Origin: Desulfobulbaceae bacterium
GTDB lineage: Bacteria > Desulfobacterota > Desulfobulbia > Desulfobulbales > Desulfocapsaceae
Assembly (NCBI GenBank): GCA_031256095.1
Contig: JAIRRG010000087.1
Location: forward strand, 1-10,055
DNA length: 10,055 nt
Direction: 5' to 3'
Shown: in pieces, positions 5,914-10,055 of the stretch
Layout of the letters: each line of letters opens with the position of its first letter
How positions within the stretch are numbered: the stretch's first letter is position 1
Position numbers and translations under genes: made by a program
Notes under the pieces: model-generated
Seen by the model: only the letters and a program-made list of their open reading frames with translations
Told to the model about the DNA's origin: nothing
The model's database searches: none

Positions 5914-8900
5914 ATGTCCTCATCCAGCAGTGACCCTGACCATATCGCTATCCAGCCCGGTGAGAGCGAAAAACCGCCACGGCAAACCCTTGCCGACCGG
6001 GAAAACATCGTCCGCGAGAGACGAATCGACAAAACGGGGAAAGGTCGAAAACGCGCCGCCCGTCCCTGGCTGCTACCGACCTTGGCGGCGTTGGCACTCG
6101 GCATTATTTTCGCCGCCTACTGTCTGGCCGGTTTCTGGGGGGTACCCTGGTATCTGCGGGAAAACTTGCCGAAACTGTTCGCCCATGATCAGCGCCTGCA
6201 TCTTGATGCACCGGAAATCGCCTTCAATCCATTCACCTTCACCCTCTCGCTTGGCAACTCCCGCATCAACGACGACGGAGAAAATATCGTGGAAATTGCG
6301 GCGGCGCGGGCGAAACTTGCCCCTCTGTCGCTGTTGCGCTCGCAGTTGGTTTGCCGCGGCCTGCGCATCGACCACCCGCGTATTAAGGCCGTCTTGGGTG
6401 AGGACCACCACTACAACCTGCGGCGGCTGTTTGCCCGCCCCGTTCAGTCAAATAATGACAGCGGCCTGTTGAGCCTGGCTGAGCTGCCGTTTCAGTTTTC
6501 CCTGAATAATATCGAAATCTCCGACGGGCAAATCAGCCTGACAGATGAAATACGGCACAACGAGCACATCCTTGAAAACGTCAGGGCAAGCATCCCTCAT
6601 ATCGGCAATATCGTCGCCGCGGTTGATGCCACCGTGGAACCACTTTTTTCCGCCGTCTTCAACGGCAGCCCGATTGAACTGAAAGGCAAGCCTGGCCGTG
6701 ACGACGCCGGGAAAACCACCCAACTGGCCTGTACCATCCGCAACCTGGAAATAAAACGCTATCTCGGCTATCTGCCGATGAAATTTCCCTTGGCCATTAC
6801 CAAGGGCAGCGCCGAAGGCGATCTGCAACTGACCTTTGTCCCGGCCAGAGGCGATATAGCTATTGATTTCCAATTAAAACTTACTGACTTGGAACTGGCC
6901 GACGACAATAAATCGGTGACGGTGACGGCACCCACCAGCCATCTCGACGGCGTGTTGCGGCCCATGAGCGGCGAAATCGCTTTCCGCAACATCGTCACCC
7001 ACGGCTTCACTGTGGTCACGCCGAATGACTTTCCCTGGCATCTGACCCAGGTGCTTTCGACACCACCAACCGATGAGGGAAATAGCATGTTTTCCCGGCT
7101 GCTCGTCGATAGCCTGCTCGCCGACGACGGTTCTCTGCAAAGAGGTGACGACAAGAAAAACGTCGATGAATGGAATGGCATAGATATTCGGATCAGCAAA
7201 TACCTGCGGGCAGCCAGCCAGAAAAAGGATGAGGTGACAGGAAGCTACTCTCTAGCGGCCCGCCACGGAGAAACCGGGGGCCGCCTGCGCTTCACCGGTG
7301 ATTTTCTCGGTAGCGCGGTGACCAGCGGCGATATTTCGCTTGAGGCTATGCCACTGACCACCCTCTGGTCATGGTTCGGCAGGCCGGAACTGGCCAGCGG
7401 AGGGAAGGCCAATCTTCAGGCGACGCTGCGTTTTCCCGATCGTCAGGCAGGCACGGCGCAGCCCAGCTCCGGCCTGAAACCGTGGCTATTGAAAAATGGC
7501 CATATGGAGGCGAAAAAGCTTGCCCTAGGCGCCTGGTTCAAAGCGGAAAGTCTGAAACTCGACGGTTTTTCTCTCAGTCAGGACGGCCTTTCTTTGGGCA
7601 AGGTGACGCTTGTCGGCGGTGAAACGCTACTCGACGCCGCCAAGCCGCCGGAAATTTTCACGGCTAGTTTCCCTCAGCTTGAAAGCCTCGATTATGAAGG
7701 GACGCTGACGCTGAAGAATTCCGAGCGCAAGCTGCCAGAACTGCGTTTTTCCGAGGTGAAAATACAGGCCACCGACTTGGGCCGCGCCCAGCGCCCTGGC
7801 GATAAGGATAACCTCCAGGTGCAGGCAAGGCTGGGCGACAAGGGACACATCAACGGACGCGGCAATGCCAGCATTTTCCCACTGAACCTGACCTTACGCA
7901 GTGATTTCAGCAACCTGTCGACGGCGACGATTCTGCCCTGGTACACCAGCAACGGCTTCCTCCTGACCGTTGATATGCCGTTGAGCGGCAAAGGCAACGT
8001 GCTGTTGCCCGGCACCGTCTTTCAAGGGGACATTTCCCTCCCCGCCGGCACCTTGACCGATAAGAAAACGCCGTATTTTTCATGGGATGGCCTCGACCTG
8101 TATGGCATCCGTTTTAACCGGCAAAAACATTCGGCAATCATTGGCGAAATGGCCCTGAAAAAACCGCGGTTGGCCGTGGCCGTTGACGCCGCCTCACCGG
8201 TACTACCTGCCCGACTCGCCAACTTCATCACCCGGATATGCGCCGGTAAAAAAGATGAGTCAGTAGCCCTGGAAATTCAGCGGATTTCCATAAAAGACGG
8301 CCTCATCGCTTACAGCGACAATCGTCTGCGGCCACAGTGGAGTGGCAACATCAGCGCCATTAACGGTGACTTTGGCGCCTTCGTCACTGATAAACCGGCA
8401 CAGGCGACATCGCTGCAACTAACCGCCTCCCTGGTCGGCTCATCCATCAAGCTAAGTGGTTCCACCGCCTTTCTCGACGGCGGCGCCGGGCCATGGAAAC
8501 TCTCGATCACCGATCTGCCGCTCAAACGCTTCGCCAGCCAAACCGGCGACTTTTTCGGCATCAGCCAAGATGGTTTGATCAGCCTTGATCTCGCCTCTTC
8601 AAACGACGGTAAATCCGTTAAAGAAGAGGCGCTGTTCACCGGAAAAAATATGACCGTTACCTCACCGAAGGCGGAAGCCGCCTTTCTGCTGGCGCTTTTG
8701 ACCAATAAAGAGGGCAATGTCATCTGGCGGGCCACCGCCAACCGCCCCGCTGACAGTAAACCGGCGCCGATTTTCGAACGGGGCCTGGCCGCCTGGCGTG
8801 ATCTTATCAAACGGGCGCGGACCGAGCCATTCGTGGTGGCCGGCGCCACCGATTGGGCTGAAAATGGCGCCGTTGATTTTGTCCCCGGCCAAGCGAAAAT

Positions 8901-9444
8901 GAGCGATGGCAGTCGTGAGGCTCTCAAGCAAATCGGCGGATTTCTTACCGCCCATCCACTTTCGGCCCTGGAAGTGATTGGCTGCGCCGACAGCGCCGAC
9001 GCTCAAGCCATGAAAAAGGAACTGGAAGCTGAGGAAAACAGCCGAGTGGCCAAAGAAAACGCCCGCCGCGCAGCTGCCTGGCAGGAGGAATTGAAAAAAC
9101 ACGGCCAACCGTCAGTGGCCATGCCTGAGGAAACCGATATCCCGCCGCCACTGCCTGAGCGTTTCGCCCCAGTCAAACCGCAGGCCGTGGCCATTGATGC
9201 CGCTGTGCTCAAAGACCTGGCCATTCGCCGGGCCGAGCTGATCCGCGGTATTCTCACCAACAAACTGGCCGTGCCCGTGGAACAGGTGGTTCTCGGTGCC
9301 CCGAAAATCGAAAAAGGCAAAGACCTATCGCAACACCGGATCGTCTTCGATTTGCACCCACTGACCGCCGAGGCCAAGACTGCAACCAAGACCACCAGCA
9401 AGGCTGAGGCCAACACGGTCAAGGCCGTCGAAGCAAATAAATGA
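5914..9444 (+). CDS. AsmA-like DUF748 family envelope protein with OmpA-like C-terminal region
   Basis: Large (about 1176 residues from this start) member of the DUF748 family, distantly related to AsmA/TamB-type proteins that span or line the periplasm. Seen: a charged cytoplasmic N-terminus (1-50) with a basic stretch, one signal-anchor helix (about 52-74), and the family entry segment GVPWYLRENLPKLF followed by IAFNPFTFTLSLGNSRI (about 76-117). Roughly 850 residues of beta-strand-rich repeats follow. From about 987 there is an OmpA-like segment (FVPGQAKMSDGSREALKQIG, then LEVIGCADSAD) interrupted by a charged helical and proline-rich insert and resumed near IRRAELIRGIL. The protein ends in a Lys/Ala/Thr-rich tail. 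Likely periplasmic and anchored in the inner membrane; precise role unknown. The start is uncertain: in-frame ATGs at 5860 and 5746 and a TTG at 5665 are possible, and none has a good Shine-Dalgarno. It is monocistronic, diverges from cdaA, and ends 3 bp from pth. Confidence 0.85.
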   Translation: MSSSSSDPDHIAIQPGESEKPPRQTLADRENIVRERRIDKTGKGRKRAARPWLLPTLAALALGIIFAAYCLAGFWGVPWYLRENLPKLFAHDQRLHLDAPEIAFNPFTFTLSLGNSRINDDGENIVEIAAARAKLAPLSLLRSQLVCRGLRIDHPRIKAVLGEDHHYNLRRLFARPVQSNNDSGLLSLAELPFQFSLNNIEISDGQISLTDEIRHNEHILENVRASIPHIGNIVAAVDATVEPLFSAVFNGSPIELKGKPGRDDAGKTTQLACTIRNLEIKRYLGYLPMKFPLAITKGSAEGDLQLTFVPARGDIAIDFQLKLTDLELADDNKSVTVTAPTSHLDGVLRPMSGEIAFRNIVTHGFTVVTPNDFPWHLTQVLSTPPTDEGNSMFSRLLVDSLLADDGSLQRGDDKKNVDEWNGIDIRISKYLRAASQKKDEVTGSYSLAARHGETGGRLRFTGDFLGSAVTSGDISLEAMPLTTLWSWFGRPELASGGKANLQATLRFPDRQAGTAQPSSGLKPWLLKNGHMEAKKLALGAWFKAESLKLDGFSLSQDGLSLGKVTLVGGETLLDAAKPPEIFTASFPQLESLDYEGTLTLKNSERKLPELRFSEVKIQATDLGRAQRPGDKDNLQVQARLGDKGHINGRGNASIFPLNLTLRSDFSNLSTATILPWYTSNGFLLTVDMPLSGKGNVLLPGTVFQGDISLPAGTLTDKKTPYFSWDGLDLYGIRFNRQKHSAIIGEMALKKPRLAVAVDAASPVLPARLANFITRICAGKKDESVALEIQRISIKDGLIAYSDNRLRPQWSGNISAINGDFGAFVTDKPAQATSLQLTASLVGSSIKLSGSTAFLDGGAGPWKLSITDLPLKRFASQTGDFFGISQDGLISLDLASSNDGKSVKEEALFTGKNMTVTSPKAEAAFLLALLTNKEGNVIWRATANRPADSKPAPIFERGLAAWRDLIKRARTEPFVVAGATDWAENGAVDFVPGQAKMSDGSREALKQIGGFLTAHPLSALEVIGCADSADAQAMKKELEAEENSRVAKENARRAAAWQEELKKHGQPSVAMPEETDIPPPLPERFAPVKPQAVAIDAAVLKDLAIRRAELIRGILTNKLAVPVEQVVLGAPKIEKGKDLSQHRIVFDLHPLTAEAKTATKTTSKAEANTVKAVEANK

Positions 9445-9447
9445 AGA

Positions 9448-10044
9448 TTATTTGATGGCGTTCAGCCGGTTCATCGCCTTGTCGGCAAAACCGCACGACC
9501 ACTCTTCGATCCCGGCGATAATGTCGTCTAGGCGAGTCTCAAGAACAGCCCGCTCCGCGGCGGAAAATGGGGTAAGGACGAAATGTTCGACCGGCATCTC
9601 CGCCGGGATGTCGTTTTTGCCGGGGCGGCCAATGCCGATTTTCAACCGGTAAAATCCTGCATCCGCCAGTTCCTGACCAATCGAGATGATGCCTTTGTGG
9701 CCGCCAGCGCCGCCGCCGTAAACCAGCTTCAGCCGCGCCAAGGCCATATCCAGGTCGTCGTGGATAATCAGAAGTTTTGTCACGGGAATTTTGAAAAAAT
9801 GTAAAACATCTCTGACCGCCGTCCCACTCAAGTTCATGAAGGTTTGCGGCTGCAACAAGACCATCCGCCGCCCCTGCCATTGAACCTGGCCAGAGATCGC
9901 TTGCCATTTGCCCATGGCCAGCGGACAATTCCAGCGCCGCGCCAATTCATCGACGACCGTGAAGCCGATGTTATGACGCGTATTTTCGTAGCGTGGGCCC
10001 GGATTTCCCAAGCCGGCGATCATCATCCGTTCCATTGTTTCCAT
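9448..10044 (-). CDS. pth: Pth, peptidyl-tRNA hydrolase
   Basis: Hydrolyses the ester bond of peptidyl-tRNAs released from stalled ribosomes, recycling tRNA; an essential cytoplasmic enzyme in most bacteria. The 198-residue length is typical. Motifs: GLGNPG (residues 11-16, with substrate-binding Asn14), NTRHNIGF with catalytic His24, QPQTFMNLSG with Asn71, IIHDDLD with Asp96 in the place of the catalytic-site Asp, and GGGAGGHKG with His116. The residue after His116 is Lys, where E. coli Pth has Asn114. Four in-frame ATGs (10044, 10035, 10026, 10023) crowd the N-terminus. Family alignment, where GLGNPG starts about four to six residues in, favours 10026 or 10023, but only 11 bp upstream of the first are visible, so the longest is given. 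It converges on the DUF748 gene with 3 bp between stops. The gene is often preceded by rplY, which would lie outside the window. Confidence 0.97.
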   Translation of the reverse strand: METMERMMIAGLGNPGPRYENTRHNIGFTVVDELARRWNCPLAMGKWQAISGQVQWQGRRMVLLQPQTFMNLSGTAVRDVLHFFKIPVTKLLIIHDDLDMALARLKLVYGGGAGGHKGIISIGQELADAGFYRLKIGIGRPGKNDIPAEMPVEHFVLTPFSAAERAVLETRLDDIIAGIEEWSCGFADKAMNRLNAIK

Positions 10045-10055
10045 AAAAAAACCGG

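Noticed and set aside
5822..6472. Second plus-strand frame starting with TTG and overlapping the DUF748 N-terminus
   Set aside because: Starts at the -35 hexamer of the predicted promoter, is Arg/Pro/Ser-rich, and overlaps a frame with a clear transmembrane anchor and DUF748 signature.
8310..8927. Minus-strand open frame of 205 codons inside the DUF748 gene
   Set aside because: It is antisense to a clear coding frame, has low-complexity Ser/Arg/Ala-rich composition with no domain, and is explained by the GC-rich codon use of the real gene.
1..10055. tRNA/rRNA genes, CRISPR arrays, insertion sequences, phage genes, toxin-antitoxin or defence systems
   Set aside because: Looked for and not seen: there are no spaced identical repeats, no transposase or integrase motifs, and almost all sequence is taken by eight recognisable core genes.

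Overview
The window looks like a conserved, housekeeping stretch of a bacterial chromosome of moderate-to-high GC. I found no mobile elements, RNA genes or CRISPR arrays. Two things point to a Gram-negative lineage that makes cyclic di-AMP. One is a cdaA-cdaR-glmM operon, known best from Firmicutes but also found in Deltaproteobacteria/Desulfobacterota. The other is a very large AsmA-like DUF748 protein with an OmpA-like C-terminus, a type associated with cells that have an outer membrane. My best guess is Desulfobacterota (a sulfate-reducer-like relative). This is inference from gene content, not a search result.

Layout. Bases 1-2427 hold a rightward cluster: the 3' part of tsaD (tRNA t6A37 synthesis), rsmA (16S rRNA dimethylation) and a TANGO2/NRDE-family gene that overlaps the end of rsmA by 10 bp. 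This cluster meets, tail to tail with only 11 bp between, a leftward operon at 2439-5623, transcribed cdaA > cdaR > glmM. CdaA is a membrane di-adenylate cyclase, CdaR its YbbR-type membrane partner, and GlmM makes glucosamine-1-phosphate for peptidoglycan and LPS.

A 290-bp divergent intergenic region (5624-5913) separates cdaA from the large rightward DUF748 gene (about 5914-9444). It carries a near-consensus sigma70-type promoter for the DUF748 gene, a weaker candidate promoter for cdaA, and an inverted repeat with direct repeats that could be an operator. The DUF748 gene meets pth (peptidyl-tRNA hydrolase, leftward) tail to tail with 3 bp between.

Functional themes: translation fidelity and recycling (tsaD, rsmA, pth) flank an envelope block (c-di-AMP signalling, amino-sugar synthesis, AsmA-like envelope protein). 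Every long open stretch is explained by these eight genes. I did not find a convincing undescribed system. The items worth a second look are the divergent regulatory region, the unusual C-terminus of the DUF748 protein, a few motif deviations (TsaD, CdaA, Pth) and a surplus of the palindrome GGCGCC.
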